The position numbers and the translations under genes are program-made. Below, one piece after another: positions 8,522 through 17,295 of a stretch of DNA of 64,000 bases; within the stretch, counting starts at the first letter, position 1, and each line of letters starts with the position of its first letter. This DNA comes from Pararhizobium gei (lineage in GTDB: Bacteria > Pseudomonadota > Alphaproteobacteria > Rhizobiales > Rhizobiaceae). The notes beneath the pieces were generated by a model. The model did no database searches. It had not been told where the DNA came from and saw only the letters and a list, made by a program, of their open reading frames with translations. Location of the stretch: the NCBI RefSeq assembly GCF_029223885.1, contig NZ_CP119409.1, forward strand, positions 3,126,001-3,190,000. The letters run 5' to 3'.

Positions 8522-8968
8522 TTAGCTCGACATGGCGGCGCGCACCGATGAGATCAGCTTGTCAGTCGGCAGATTGCTGTAATCCTTGTTGATTTCCACC
8601 ATGGTTTTCGCCCGCGTCGCAGGCGACAGCATGGAACGCAGATCGCCGAGGGTCTGCGGCGCCGCACAAAGGACCAAGCGGTCGAAAGCGCCATCCTGCG
8701 CGTAGCGATCGAGCGTGCCGGCAACGTCCAGGGTGAACCTCTGCTGCTCTTCGCGTACCGGATCGCTCGAATATTCCATCGCGGAGCGGCCCTGCCCTTT
8801 GGATGAGTGGCTGCGCCCCGGCTTGTCGGTCATGATGTCCTGTGCGCGTTTCGTATCGAGCTGGAAGATTTCCTGTTCCGGACTTTGCGAACCTTCCTTG
8901 AAAAAATTCACGCCTTTGAGAAGGCGCGCTTGATTTCCGTCAGCTGCCAGAATCCATGTTGTAGACAT
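8522..8968 (-). CDS. host attachment family protein
   Basis: A 148-residue protein of the family named from an Agrobacterium locus needed for attachment to plant cells. Features: N-terminal TTWILAADGNQARLLKG, a polar middle part, then RFTLDVAGTLDRYAQDGAFDRLVLCAAPQTLGDLR, and a C-terminal INKDYSNLPTDKLIS. The fold resembles release-factor / baeRF-like domains, so a direct adhesin role is doubtful; there is no signal peptide or membrane segment. It converges with mnmD and is divergent from the helicase gene. Confidence 0.85.
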   Translation of the reverse strand: MSTTWILAADGNQARLLKGVNFFKEGSQSPEQEIFQLDTKRAQDIMTDKPGRSHSSKGQGRSAMEYSSDPVREEQQRFTLDVAGTLDRYAQDGAFDRLVLCAAPQTLGDLRSMLSPATRAKTMVEINKDYSNLPTDKLISSVRAAMSS

Positions 8969-9413
8969 TATTCACTCCTCAATCATTGTTCTGCTGTGGT
9001 CCGCTACGCACATAAATCAAGACAGATCCGCAGAACGTCATGTCCGCGCCTGCCGAAATGCTGGCCCGGACAGCAGCAACGTTACCGCGAATGGGAAGGT
9101 TCCGGCTCGGCGCATCAAAGGCATGGCTTCGCAGGTGCAAAAACTATCTCTTGACTTTTGTCACCGAAACAACGACATCAGGCCCAGCGTCACCTTCCGG
9201 TCGCCGCGTGAGCGAGCCTTATGGGATTTCAAAAATCCGTAACGAAGGAAGCGCACCGTAAAATGTTCTGCCAATCGTGGCCGGACATAAGCGCAGACAG
9301 CTTAATCAACCCACAAGTTCCCAAATCACGCGGGGTTCTTGACGCGAAGCGAAACCGGAACCGCATGGTGCAGTTCCGGCGAATCTCGTTTTGCGCCCCG
9401 AAAAGGTACGACA
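8969..9413. other. intergenic leader of the helicase gene
   Basis: 445 nt between the divergent host-attachment and rhlE genes. No convincing coding frame. It must hold both promoters and, on the plus side, a long 5' leader that contains the hairpin at 9355-9379. Confidence 0.5.
9355..9379 (+). promoter_or_regulatory. hairpin in the rhlE 5' leader
   Basis: CCGGAAC and GTTCCGG form a perfect 7-bp stem with an 11-nt loop, ending 22 nt before the GAAAAGG Shine-Dalgarno region. Helicase leaders are often cold- or autoregulated; that role is inferred only. Confidence 0.35.
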
Positions 9414-10973
9414 TTGACCACTTTCAAAGACCTTGGCCTCTCCGAGCACGTGCTTTCGACCCTCACCTCCCTCGGGTTCGATACGCCGACGCCAATCCAG
9501 GCCGAAGCCATTCCGCTTGTCATGGAGGGCCATGACCTGATTGGTCTCGCCCAGACCGGCACCGGCAAGACGGCCGCGTTCGGCCTGCCGATGATCGAAA
9601 AGATGCTCAAGGACGACAAGCGTCCAGACCCCCGCAACATCCGCGCCCTCGTTCTGGCGCCGACCCGCGAACTGGTGAACCAGATTGCGGCGAACCTGAA
9701 GGACTTCGTCAAGAAGACCCCGCTGAAGATCGGCCTTGTCGTCGGCGGCGCATCAATCAACAAGCAGTCCGAGCAGCTCGCCCGCGGCGTCGATATTCTT
9801 GTTGCCACGCCGGGACGTCTTCTTGATCTCGTTGCCCGCCGTGCCGTCACCCTGACGCAGGCCCGTTACCTCGTTCTCGACGAAGCCGACCAGATGCTGG
9901 ATCTCGGCTTCATCCATGACCTGCGCAAGATCTCCAAGCTGGTTCCGAAGAACCGCCAGACGCTGCTGTTCTCGGCAACGATGCCCAAGGCCATCGCCGA
10001 TCTGTCCAGCGAATATCTGAGCAACCCCAAGCGCGTCGAAGTCACGCCTCCAGGCAAGGCTGCAGACAAGGTCGAGCAGTACGTGCACTTCGTCCAGGGC
10101 GCCAGCCAGAAGACCGAACTCCTGAAGAAGTCGCTGACCGAAAACCCGGATGGTCTTGCTCTGGTCTTCTCGCGCACCAAGCACGGCGCCGAAAAGCTGA
10201 TGAAGCATCTTGAGCATGTCGGCTTCTCCGTCGCGTCGATCCACGGCAACAAGAGCCAGGGTCAGCGCGAGCGTGCCCTGAAGAATTTCCGTGACGGCCA
10301 GACCCGCGTTCTCGTCGCCACCGATGTTGCCGCCCGCGGCATCGACGTCCCCGGTGTGACGCACGTCTACAACTATGACCTGCCGGAAGTGGCGGACGCC
10401 TATGTCCATCGTATCGGCCGCACGGCCCGCGCCGGCCGCGATGGTATCGCCATCGCCTTCTGCGCTCCGGACGAAATCCGCCTGCTGCGCGACATCGAGC
10501 GCCTGATGCACATCGACATCGCCGTTGCCAGCGGCGAAATCCCCGCCGACCGCGCCCGCCCGAAGGGCGCACGCGGCGGCAATGGCGCCGGCGCGCGCAG
10601 CAATTCCGGGCGTCCGGCCGGCAACGGTCATGCGGAACGGCGGCCGCGTCCGGCCGGCGGCAGCGACAATGTTCACCGCGCCGAGCGTGCAGCACCGAGC
10701 CCGTTTGCAGGCGACGACCTTCTGGTGACCGGCGAGCCCAGGAAGCAGCACCGCAAGGGCCAGGGTCCGGCGGCCCAGGCCGCCCACGAACAGGCCGTTG
10801 CAAAGCGTCCCGGCGGCAACCGCAACGGACGTCCCGGCGCAAAGCAGGGCGAATGGCGCAACCGCAATCACGGCGGCGGCAATGCCGCCGGTGGCCAGAG
10901 CCGCGAAGCCGGCGCTGGCGCACAGGGACAACGCAAGCGTGTCAATGCAGGGCCGCGCCGCGACGAGGCGTAA
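9414..10973 (+). CDS. rhlE: DEAD-box ATP-dependent RNA helicase, RhlE type
   Basis: Unwinds structured RNA in ribosome assembly, mRNA decay or cold adaptation. The TTG at 9414 is preceded by AAAAGG at good spacing and gives the usual N-terminus TTFKDLGLSEHVL; an in-frame TTG at 9339 is possible but lacks that fit. Motifs in order: Q motif FDTPTPIQAEAIP, Walker A AQTGTGKT (about residue 46), PTRELVNQIA, LDEADQMLDLGF (about 155), SATMP, and helicase domain 2 with TDVAARGIDVPGVTHV and HRIGRTARAGR. The last 150 residues are low-complexity, rich in Gly, Asn, Arg and Ala, a typical RNA-binding tail. A terminator follows at 11018. Confidence 0.93.
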   Translation: MTTFKDLGLSEHVLSTLTSLGFDTPTPIQAEAIPLVMEGHDLIGLAQTGTGKTAAFGLPMIEKMLKDDKRPDPRNIRALVLAPTRELVNQIAANLKDFVKKTPLKIGLVVGGASINKQSEQLARGVDILVATPGRLLDLVARRAVTLTQARYLVLDEADQMLDLGFIHDLRKISKLVPKNRQTLLFSATMPKAIADLSSEYLSNPKRVEVTPPGKAADKVEQYVHFVQGASQKTELLKKSLTENPDGLALVFSRTKHGAEKLMKHLEHVGFSVASIHGNKSQGQRERALKNFRDGQTRVLVATDVAARGIDVPGVTHVYNYDLPEVADAYVHRIGRTARAGRDGIAIAFCAPDEIRLLRDIERLMHIDIAVASGEIPADRARPKGARGGNGAGARSNSGRPAGNGHAERRPRPAGGSDNVHRAERAAPSPFAGDDLLVTGEPRKQHRKGQGPAAQAAHEQAVAKRPGGNRNGRPGAKQGEWRNRNHGGGNAAGGQSREAGAGAQGQRKRVNAGPRRDEA

Positions 10974-11017
10974 GCAGTCCAACAGCGAGAGCGGGTTTGC
11001 CCCGCTCCAATATCAAG

Positions 11018-11052
11018 CCGTCCGCAACAGCAATGTTGGGGGCGGTTTTTTT
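11018..11052 (+). terminator. Rho-independent terminator after rhlE
   Basis: Stem CCGTCCGCAACA / TGTTGGGGGCGG (one G-U pair, one mismatch) with a GCAA loop, followed directly by seven T. A smaller hairpin, GAGCGGG / CCCGCTC, precedes it at 10989-11007. Confidence 0.8.
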
Positions 11053-11152
11053 ATTCCCAGACTCCGGGATTTCGGGCCGGACTTATGGGACGACGGCGTG
11101 AAATCACACTTTCATCGCTAGCTCCCATGCACCGGCAAAATCTGAAAAATTT

Positions 11153-11194
11153 TGTTGACTAGTAAACAAAATACATGTAGTTTCTTAGTCAACA
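11153..11194 (+). promoter_or_regulatory. MarR operator and promoter
   Basis: TGTTGACTA (11153-11161) and TAGTCAACA (11186-11194) are perfect 9-bp inverted arms 24 nt apart, ending 12 nt before the marR start. The left arm contains a TTGACT -35-like hexamer. This arrangement fits autorepression by the MarR-family protein encoded next. Confidence 0.6.
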
Positions 11195-11206
11195 ATAGGC
11201 AGTCTT

Positions 11207-11659
11207 ATGACGATACCATCAGATTTGACAGACCACACCGGATACTGGATGCGGATAGTGTCCAACGCCGTTTCACAGGAATTTGCGCGTAAGGTTGCGG
11301 CGGAAGACGTAACCGTTGCGGAATGGTGCTTCATGCGGGTCCTTTTTGATGTGGACGCCATGCCTCCATCGGCTCTTGCGGAGAAAATGGGTATGACGAA
11401 GGGCGCAATCAGCAAACTCGCGGACCGGCTGCTGGCCAAGGGTTTGTTGCAGCGGGCAGAGAACAGACAGGACAAGCGAGCGCACAGCCTTTCCCTGACC
11501 GCGGCAGGTCGAGCCAAGGTACCGATCCTCGCATCTCTTGCCGATGAAAACGAGGTCGCCTGTTTCGGTGTTCTGACAAAGCAGGAACATGAAACGCTGG
11601 ACCTTATTCTAAGAGCCCTTGTCGAACGGCGCGAACTCAAAACCGTCCCGGTAGAGTAG
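11207..11659 (+). CDS. MarR-family transcriptional regulator
   Basis: A 150-residue winged-helix dimer-forming regulator. The HTH runs through VAEWCFMRVLFDV, PSALAEKMGMTKGAISKLADRLLAKGL, and the wing is RAENRQDKRAHSLSLTAAGR, all typical. The start ATG at 11207 lies just after a 9-bp inverted repeat that is the likely operator. The next gene (DUF1398) is 37 nt downstream on the same strand and is probably co-transcribed; what ligand releases the repressor is unknown. Confidence 0.88.
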   Translation: MTIPSDLTDHTGYWMRIVSNAVSQEFARKVAAEDVTVAEWCFMRVLFDVDAMPPSALAEKMGMTKGAISKLADRLLAKGLLQRAENRQDKRAHSLSLTAAGRAKVPILASLADENEVACFGVLTKQEHETLDLILRALVERRELKTVPVE

Positions 11660-11696
11660 CCGCCGGCATACCCCAAAAAAGTGAAAGGAAACCGCG

Positions 11697-12098
11697 ATGG
11701 ACGCGGAACGGATTTCCATTGCCAACACCTGCCTGGATGCAGCCTATGACGGCAGCCTGACTTTCCCGGAGATCATTGGCAAACTTCTCGCTGCCGGCTA
11801 TGAATCCTATATGGTCGACTACCGCCAGAACACGCAGACCTACTACCTCCCCGATGGCGAGACTGCGATGCTGGAGATGCCGCGCTCGGCGGGCACGGTC
11901 GCTGCCATTCTGGATGTCCCCGGCGTCGCGGCGCTGGTGCGGTGGGCGCAGACGAACGGTCCGGACTACAGCTACAAGGCGTTCTGCGAGAAGGTCAAAG
12001 CCGCAGGCTGCGCGGGCTACATCGTCTCGTTTCCCGGACGCCGCGTGGTGTATTTCGGCCGCACGGCCGAAACCCATGTGGAGCACTTCCCAAATTGA
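11697..12098 (+). CDS. DUF1398 family protein
   Basis: A 133-residue cytosolic protein of the DUF1398 family (related to E. coli YbcV, of unknown function). Typical segments are AAYDGSLTFPEIIGKLLAAGYESYMVDYR, TYYLPDGE, and the C-terminal YSYKAFCEKVKAAGCAGYIVSFPGRRVVYFGR. A Shine-Dalgarno AAAGGAAA precedes the ATG. Located directly behind the MarR gene, so probably part of its regulon. Confidence 0.8.
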   Translation: MDAERISIANTCLDAAYDGSLTFPEIIGKLLAAGYESYMVDYRQNTQTYYLPDGETAMLEMPRSAGTVAAILDVPGVAALVRWAQTNGPDYSYKAFCEKVKAAGCAGYIVSFPGRRVVYFGRTAETHVEHFPN

Positions 12099-12167
12099 CG
12101 GCCCGGCCGACCGGCGTGTAGGGCCTGATTTCACCAGTGGCCGTCTCCCGCGAGCCATCACCGGCAA

Positions 12168-13049
12168 TCATTCACCGGCTCGCCTGTTCGTCAGGTAAAC
12201 CCCCGCAACCGCTATCACCGTGCCGATGATCATCGGCAGCGTCAGGGGCTCATCGAACAACAGCCACGCCTGCACGGCCGCCAATGGCGGGACGAGATAG
12301 ATCAGCGAAGCGGCCTTCGACACTTGTCCGCGCCGGATCAGATAGAGCAGCAAGGCAACGGCCCCCATCGAAAGGACGAGCACCGCCCACCCGAGAGCAG
12401 CAAACAGCTGAATGCTCCAGATCACGCGCATGTTCTCCAGCAACAAGACCGCCGGTATGGTGACGATCAGCGCACCGACATATTGAAGCGTTGCGATGGA
12501 GCGGATGTCCCCGTCCTGCAGATATTGCTTCTGGTAGATCGTACCATAGGCGGCGGCGGCCATGCCGAGAACATTGACGACAACAGGGAACATATGGATT
12601 GGCGTTGCGCCTGTGTCGATCGTCAAGACCTTCGGCACAACGGCGAGCGCTATGCCGAGGAAACCGAGCCCAAGCCCGATTTTCTGCTGGGTCGACAGAT
12701 CTTCACCGATCAGCGCCGGCGCCACCACGGCTGTCATAAGCGGCTGCAAGCCGGCGATGATGCCGGAAATCGCCGCAGGGACGCCTTGCCCGATCGCCCA
12801 CCATACGGCACCGAGATAAAGCCCATGCAGGAAAACGCCGGAAATCACCGCATGCCCGGCCATTGTCCAGTTTTTCGGCCACACGGCGCCGGTCAGGATA
12901 CAAAAGCCGATGAACAGCACCGCCGCGAACAGATAGCGCAGAACCAGAAAGGTCAGCGGATCGGCATAGATGGCGGCATATTTCGCCATCACCCATCCCG
13001 TCGACCAGAGCAGGACGAAAATGGCCGGTGCCAAGCGGTCAAGGGTCAT
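12168..13049 (-). CDS. DMT-superfamily (EamA) transporter
   Basis: A 293-residue inner-membrane protein with about ten hydrophobic segments in two EamA repeats. Repeat one starts APAIFVLLWSTGWVMAKYA and includes PLTFLVLRYLFAAVLF; repeat two contains ALGWAVLVLSMGAVALLLYLI and ends with LVPPLAAVQAWLLFDEPLT and IIGTVIAVAGVYLTNRR. Members export amino acids, metabolites or drugs; substrate not decidable. It converges with the DUF1398 gene. Confidence 0.88.
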   Translation of the reverse strand: MTLDRLAPAIFVLLWSTGWVMAKYAAIYADPLTFLVLRYLFAAVLFIGFCILTGAVWPKNWTMAGHAVISGVFLHGLYLGAVWWAIGQGVPAAISGIIAGLQPLMTAVVAPALIGEDLSTQQKIGLGLGFLGIALAVVPKVLTIDTGATPIHMFPVVVNVLGMAAAAYGTIYQKQYLQDGDIRSIATLQYVGALIVTIPAVLLLENMRVIWSIQLFAALGWAVLVLSMGAVALLLYLIRRGQVSKAASLIYLVPPLAAVQAWLLFDEPLTLPMIIGTVIAVAGVYLTNRRAGE

Positions 13050-13396
13050 GGAGACTTCCTGATGCGATGTCGCGGTAGGTCCCTGCGATAGAGAGACGCA
13101 GGATGATGGTCAACGCAATATTCCTGATGTCTGGATCAACGATGCTTCGATTTTTCAGCGCACAAATAACAGGCAACCGCCGACGCTTTATCAAGGCTAC
13201 ACTGCCGGTTTGGAAGCACCTGCGGAACAGAGAGGAGCTGATTGCACAAACGGACATCACACTTAAGGGTAAAATCCAGATCTTCGGCTGAAACGCAGGC
13301 AGAAATGGGTGGTAATTTCTTTTGCCTTCTATCAAGCATGCTTCTTGCATTGCCTATCGCGTTGTACTCAAATGGCAAAAAAAGGGGACCACACCG
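13050..13396. other. intergenic region between the DMT transporter and ATP-grasp operon
   Basis: 347 nt between divergent genes; no credible coding frame. AAAAAGGGGACC at 13379-13390 is the ribosome-binding site of the next gene. Promoters in both directions are expected here, but I see no strong consensus hexamers. Confidence 0.45.
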
Positions 13397-14806
13397 TTGG
13401 CATTTGACGAAATGATGAATGCGGACAATAGCCCGCGCCAGCCTTACACGACCTACAATGATTGGTATGCAGCCCAGGACAAGGCCCGCCTGATCGCGAA
13501 ATCGAGAGAAGCCGAAAACATTTTTCGAAAGACGGGCATCACCTTCGCGGTTTACGGCCATGCCGACAGTGCCGAAAAACTCATCCCCTTCGATCTGATC
13601 CCACGCATCATTTCGGGTCGTGAATGGCGCAAGCTGGCTCTGGGCATCGAGCAGCGTGTCATCGCGCTCAACGCCTTCCTCGACGACATCTACCACAAGC
13701 AGGAGATCATCAAGGCCGGCCGCGTCCCCCGCGAGTTGATCGAGCGCAATGTCGCTTTCCTGCCGCAGATGATCGGCTTCCGGCCGCCCGGCGGCGTCTA
13801 CACGCACATCGTTGGCACCGATATCGTGCGCACCGGCGAAGACCAGTTCTATGTTCTGGAGGACAATGCCCGCACGCCGTCCGGTGTCAGCTACATGCTG
13901 GAAAACCGCGAAACGATGATGCAGATGTTTCCCGAACTTTTCCATCAGAACCGGGTCCGCCCGGTGGAGAATTATCCCTATCTCCTGCGGCACAGCCTTG
14001 CATCGCTGGCACCGCAGGGCTGCGAGGGCAAGCCGCGGGTCGCGGTTCTCACGCCCGGTATCTATAACTCAGCCTATTACGAACACGCCTTCCTTGCCGA
14101 CATGATGGGCGTCGAGCTGGTCGAAGGCTCCGACCTGCGCGTCATCGATGGCAAGGTGAAGATGCGCACAACGCGCGGCTACGAGGCGATCGACGTGCTC
14201 TACCGCCGGGTAGACGACGATTACCTTGATCCACTGACCTTCAGACCGGAATCGGCGCTCGGCATTCCCGGCATCATGGACGTCTATCGCGCCGGCAACA
14301 TTACCATCGCCAACGCCCCCGGCACAGGGATCTGCGACGACAAGGCAATCTATTCCTACATGCCGGAGATCGTCGAATTCTACACCGGCCGCAAGGCGCT
14401 GCTTGAAAACGTGCCGACCTGGCGCTGTTCGGAAGCCGACAGCTTGAAATACGTGCTTGAGAACCTTGCCGACCTCGTCGTGAAGGAGGTTCATGGCTCT
14501 GGCGGTTATGGCATGCTTGTGGGGCCGACGGCCTCGAAGAAGGAAAGGACGCTTTTTGCCGAAAAGCTCAAGGCCCGTCCCAGCAACTATATCGCACAGC
14601 CGACGCTTTCTCTGTCTACGGTGCCGATCCTCGTCAACAAGGGCATAGCGCCACGCCATGTGGACCTTCGTCCCTATGTCCTCGTATCCGATAAGGTGCA
14701 GATCATTCCAGGCGGGCTAACCCGCGTGGCTTTGAAGGCCGGCTCACTGGTGGTGAATTCCAGTCAGGGCGGTGGCACCAAGGATACCTGGGTTCTGGAG
14801 GACTGA
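13397..14806 (+). CDS. circularly permuted ATP-grasp type 2 protein
   Basis: A 469-residue enzyme of the circularly permuted ATP-grasp family, predicted to join a carboxylate to an amine or thiol on an unknown peptide. TTG at 13397 follows AAGGGG and gives the family start AFDEMMNADNSPRQPY. Characteristic segments: GREWRKLALGIEQRVIALNAFL, HIVGTDIVRTGEDQFYVLEDNARTPSG, YRRVDDDYLDP, NAPGTGICDDKAIYSYMPEI, and VVKEVHGSGGYGMLVGP for the nucleotide site. It leads a three-gene operon: the alpha-E gene begins 6 nt later and the transglutaminase gene follows. Confidence 0.88.
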   Translation: MAFDEMMNADNSPRQPYTTYNDWYAAQDKARLIAKSREAENIFRKTGITFAVYGHADSAEKLIPFDLIPRIISGREWRKLALGIEQRVIALNAFLDDIYHKQEIIKAGRVPRELIERNVAFLPQMIGFRPPGGVYTHIVGTDIVRTGEDQFYVLEDNARTPSGVSYMLENRETMMQMFPELFHQNRVRPVENYPYLLRHSLASLAPQGCEGKPRVAVLTPGIYNSAYYEHAFLADMMGVELVEGSDLRVIDGKVKMRTTRGYEAIDVLYRRVDDDYLDPLTFRPESALGIPGIMDVYRAGNITIANAPGTGICDDKAIYSYMPEIVEFYTGRKALLENVPTWRCSEADSLKYVLENLADLVVKEVHGSGGYGMLVGPTASKKERTLFAEKLKARPSNYIAQPTLSLSTVPILVNKGIAPRHVDLRPYVLVSDKVQIIPGGLTRVALKAGSLVVNSSQGGGTKDTWVLED

Positions 14807-14812
14807 TACGAA

Positions 14813-15751
14813 ATGCTTGGAAGAACCGCAAACGGTCTGAACTGGATGTTCCGCTATATCGAGCGCGCCGAAAACTCGGCCCGGCTGATTGATGCCGGCA
14901 TGCGCATGTCGCTGACGCGCAGCCAGGCCACCGAGGACGATTGGGACGGGGTGCTGCAAAGCTCCGGCGTTCGCGACATCTATGACGATCAATACGAAAG
15001 CCTGACCAGCGCCGATGCAATAGACTTTCTGCTGCGCGACCAATCGAACCCGTCGAGCGTCATGTCCTGCATCGATTCGAGCAGAAACAATGCCCGCATG
15101 GTGCGCACGGCGCTCACGCGCGAAACCTGGGAAGCGACCAATGAATGCTGGCTCGACCTGAAGACCATGCTGTCGCGCCGTGTAAAGCCGGCCGATCTTC
15201 CCGAGGTGATCGATGCCATCAAGCGCAGGACAGGTCTGATCCGGGGGGCCTTCCACGGGACGATGCTGCGCAACGAGATCTTCAATTTCTCCCGCATCGG
15301 CACATTCATCGAGCGCGCCGACAACACCGCTCGCATCCTGGACGTGAAATATTACGTTCTTCTCCCTGCTGTCTCCCAGGTCGGCTCGTCGATCGACAAT
15401 GTGCAGTGGGAATCGATCCTGCGTTCGGTATCTGCGCATCGATCCTATGGCTGGGTCTATGAGGCCGAATATAAACCGTCGAACATCGCCGACTTCCTTA
15501 TTCTCAACGGCCGGATGCCACGCTCGCTGGCTTATTGTTACGAGAAGATCGTCAGCAACCTCGGATATCTCGCCCGTGAATACGGGGAAACCCATGCTGC
15601 CCACGCAACTGCTTCAGAGACGCTTTCGTCCCTGCGCAGTCATTCTATTAAGGACGTGATGGACCAGGGGCTGCACGAATATATCGAGAACTTCATCGGC
15701 TACAACAACCGTCTGGGACAGGAAATCTCCGACGGCTACCGGTTCAACTGA
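14813..15751 (+). CDS. alpha-E domain protein
   Basis: A 312-residue, mostly helical protein of the alpha-E family, found beside circularly permuted ATP-grasp genes. It starts MLGRTANGLNWMFRYIERAEN and repeats the motif later as FSRIGTFIERADNTARILDVKYY, with YWLDL-type helix residues and the C-terminal SIKDVMDQGLHEYIENFI. No membrane segment or catalytic signature is evident. Family proteins are thought to work with the ATP-grasp and transglutaminase partners in an uncharacterised peptide modification. Confidence 0.87.
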   Translation: MLGRTANGLNWMFRYIERAENSARLIDAGMRMSLTRSQATEDDWDGVLQSSGVRDIYDDQYESLTSADAIDFLLRDQSNPSSVMSCIDSSRNNARMVRTALTRETWEATNECWLDLKTMLSRRVKPADLPEVIDAIKRRTGLIRGAFHGTMLRNEIFNFSRIGTFIERADNTARILDVKYYVLLPAVSQVGSSIDNVQWESILRSVSAHRSYGWVYEAEYKPSNIADFLILNGRMPRSLAYCYEKIVSNLGYLAREYGETHAAHATASETLSSLRSHSIKDVMDQGLHEYIENFIGYNNRLGQEISDGYRFN

Positions 15752-15772
15752 GATCCGGTCAAGGGAAACACA

Positions 15773-16594
15773 ATGCGCTTGAAGATCAGCCACACGACGG
15801 AATATACCTATGACGGCCCAGTGCAGTATTCGCTGCAGCGGCTGCGGCTGACGCCCCTGACACAGCCAGGCCAGACCATCATCAGTTGGGAGACGTCCGT
15901 CGAGGGCGCCAGGATGGAATTGGGCTATGACGATCATTTCGGCAATCGGGTCAATCTCGTCAGCGTCAATGGCGATCAGCTATCGATCCGTATAACGGCA
16001 TCGGGCGAAGTTGAAACCGAGGACAAGGCCGGCGTTTATGGGTTGCATCAGGCCTATGCACCACTCTGGCTTTATCTGCGGGAAACGCCGCTGACGAAAA
16101 CCGCAAAACCGATCCGCAATCTGGCGAAGGCGATGACAGGCGATACGGATCTGGCCAAGATGCACGCCCTGATGGGCACCATCAATGAAACCGTCGACTA
16201 CAGGCAAGGCGAAACAGGCACCGAGACCACGGCCGAGGAGGCTTTGCTGCAACGAAGTGGCGTGTGTCAGGATCACGCGCATATCATGATCGCCGCTGCC
16301 CGCACGCTCGCGCTGCCGGCTCGTTATGTCTCCGGATATCTTATGATCGAGGATCAAACGGAGCAGACGGCAAGCCATGCCTGGGCCGAGATTTACCTGG
16401 AAGGGCTTGGCTGGGTCGGCTTCGACGCTGCCAACAATGTTTGCCCGGACGATCGCTATGTGCGCATTGCCTGCGGCCTGGACTATCGCGACGCCGCACC
16501 GATTTCGGGACTGGTCCATGGATCCGCCAAGGAGACCCTGAAGGTGGGCCTGACTGTCGAGCAGCAGGAACAGAGTCAGACGCAGAGTCAGTAA
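15773..16594 (+). CDS. transglutaminase-like cysteine protease family protein
   Basis: A 273-residue protein with an N-terminal bacterial transglutaminase-like domain, MRLKISHTTEYTYDGPVQYSLQRLRLTP, and a catalytic core. The triad is visible: Cys in RSGVCQDHAHIMI, His in TASHAWAEIYLEGLGWVGFD, and Asp in the same segment. The C-terminus ends in a Gln/Ser-rich tail. Third gene of the ATP-grasp/alpha-E operon, 21 nt after alpha-E. Role in the unknown pathway is probably cleavage or transfer of the ATP-grasp product. Confidence 0.87.
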   Translation: MRLKISHTTEYTYDGPVQYSLQRLRLTPLTQPGQTIISWETSVEGARMELGYDDHFGNRVNLVSVNGDQLSIRITASGEVETEDKAGVYGLHQAYAPLWLYLRETPLTKTAKPIRNLAKAMTGDTDLAKMHALMGTINETVDYRQGETGTETTAEEALLQRSGVCQDHAHIMIAAARTLALPARYVSGYLMIEDQTEQTASHAWAEIYLEGLGWVGFDAANNVCPDDRYVRIACGLDYRDAAPISGLVHGSAKETLKVGLTVEQQEQSQTQSQ

Positions 16595-16606
16595 GCTAGT
16601 CCTCAG

Positions 16607-17035
16607 TCACGACGAGGCGGCAAGGGTGGCTACATGACCTTTTGCGCCATAATCAAGAATGGCCTGGTCTGCTGTCATCAACGGCACCTGATGAAACCGC
16701 GCCGTAGCGACGATGATTCGATCGGCTGGATCGGCGTGAAAACTACCTGGGAGCCGAACGCTGCCAACAGCGATCGAGGCCTCTAGAGGGGCGAGTTGTA
16801 CATTCGGCAAGGCAAGTGTGCGGTCGAGCCAGCGACCGACATCATCGCCGAGTGCAATTCGGCCTTTTTCTGCAAGCAGTGCTATTTCCCAGGGTGTGAT
16901 CGCCGAAACCAGGATGAGGCTTTGTCGCGTCGTCTGATCAATGATCGCTCGTGCTTGGGAGCCAAGTCTTGGATCATCGTGCACGGCCCAGATCAGCACA
17001 TGGGTGTCGATGAGAATCAACGGTTCACGTCCCAT
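16607..17035 (-). CDS. vapC: PIN-domain toxin, VapC family
   Basis: A 142-residue PIN-domain ribonuclease, the toxin of a vapBC pair. Acidic metal residues are visible: Asp in LILIDTHVLIW, Glu in TPWEIALLAEKG, and the Asp residues in DPADRIIVATA, followed by LMTADQAILDYG. The start overlaps the antitoxin reading frame by 19 nt, so translation is coupled. It is convergent with the transglutaminase gene, 12 nt away. Confidence 0.88.
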   Translation of the reverse strand: MGREPLILIDTHVLIWAVHDDPRLGSQARAIIDQTTRQSLILVSAITPWEIALLAEKGRIALGDDVGRWLDRTLALPNVQLAPLEASIAVGSVRLPGSFHADPADRIIVATARFHQVPLMTADQAILDYGAKGHVATLAASS

Positions 17036-17262
17036 TCGTCAGCATAGGCGGCCGGAGAAAACGGGTCGTCGAACATTAAGACACTGCCCTTCATCGCACC
17101 GATGATGCTGGTATGACGGTGCTCAGCGGGTACAGGCGACAACACGGCCACAGGTTTCCCACGCTTGGTGATGGTAATCGGTTCGCCATCCGCACGCATT
17201 TGATCGATGAGATTAAGGCATTTCGCCTTGAATTCGGCGGCTGCGATTGCCTTTACAGACAT
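17017..17262 (-). CDS. vapB: Phd/VapB-type antitoxin
   Basis: An 81-residue antitoxin: the N-terminal DNA-binding half SVKAIAAAEFKAKCLNLIDQM and ITITKRGKPVAVLSP, then an acidic toxin-binding tail, DDPFSPAAYADEWDVNR. I choose the ATG at 17260-17262 because the AGGAG at 17271-17275 (minus strand) is then 8 nt away; the in-frame ATG two codons earlier would be too close. That Shine-Dalgarno lies inside the operator palindrome. Longer upstream frame extending into the next gene is noise. Confidence 0.85.
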   Translation of the reverse strand: MSVKAIAAAEFKAKCLNLIDQMRADGEPITITKRGKPVAVLSPVPAEHRHTSIIGAMKGSVLMFDDPFSPAAYADEWDVNR

Positions 17263-17267
17263 GACCA

Positions 17268-17295
17268 TATCTCCTGTACATGTGTATAGGAGATA
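17268..17295 (-). promoter_or_regulatory. vapBC operator palindrome
   Basis: TATCTCCTGTACA (17268-17280) and TGTATAGGAGATA (17283-17295) match as inverted arms at 12 of 13 positions with a 2-nt spacer. It lies directly before vapB and covers its Shine-Dalgarno site, as expected for autorepression by a VapBC complex. Confidence 0.75.

Noticed and set aside
9753..10982. Long open frame antisense to the helicase gene
   Set aside because: Composition is a mirror of the Gly/Ala/Arg-rich plus-strand gene; no domain and no ribosome site.
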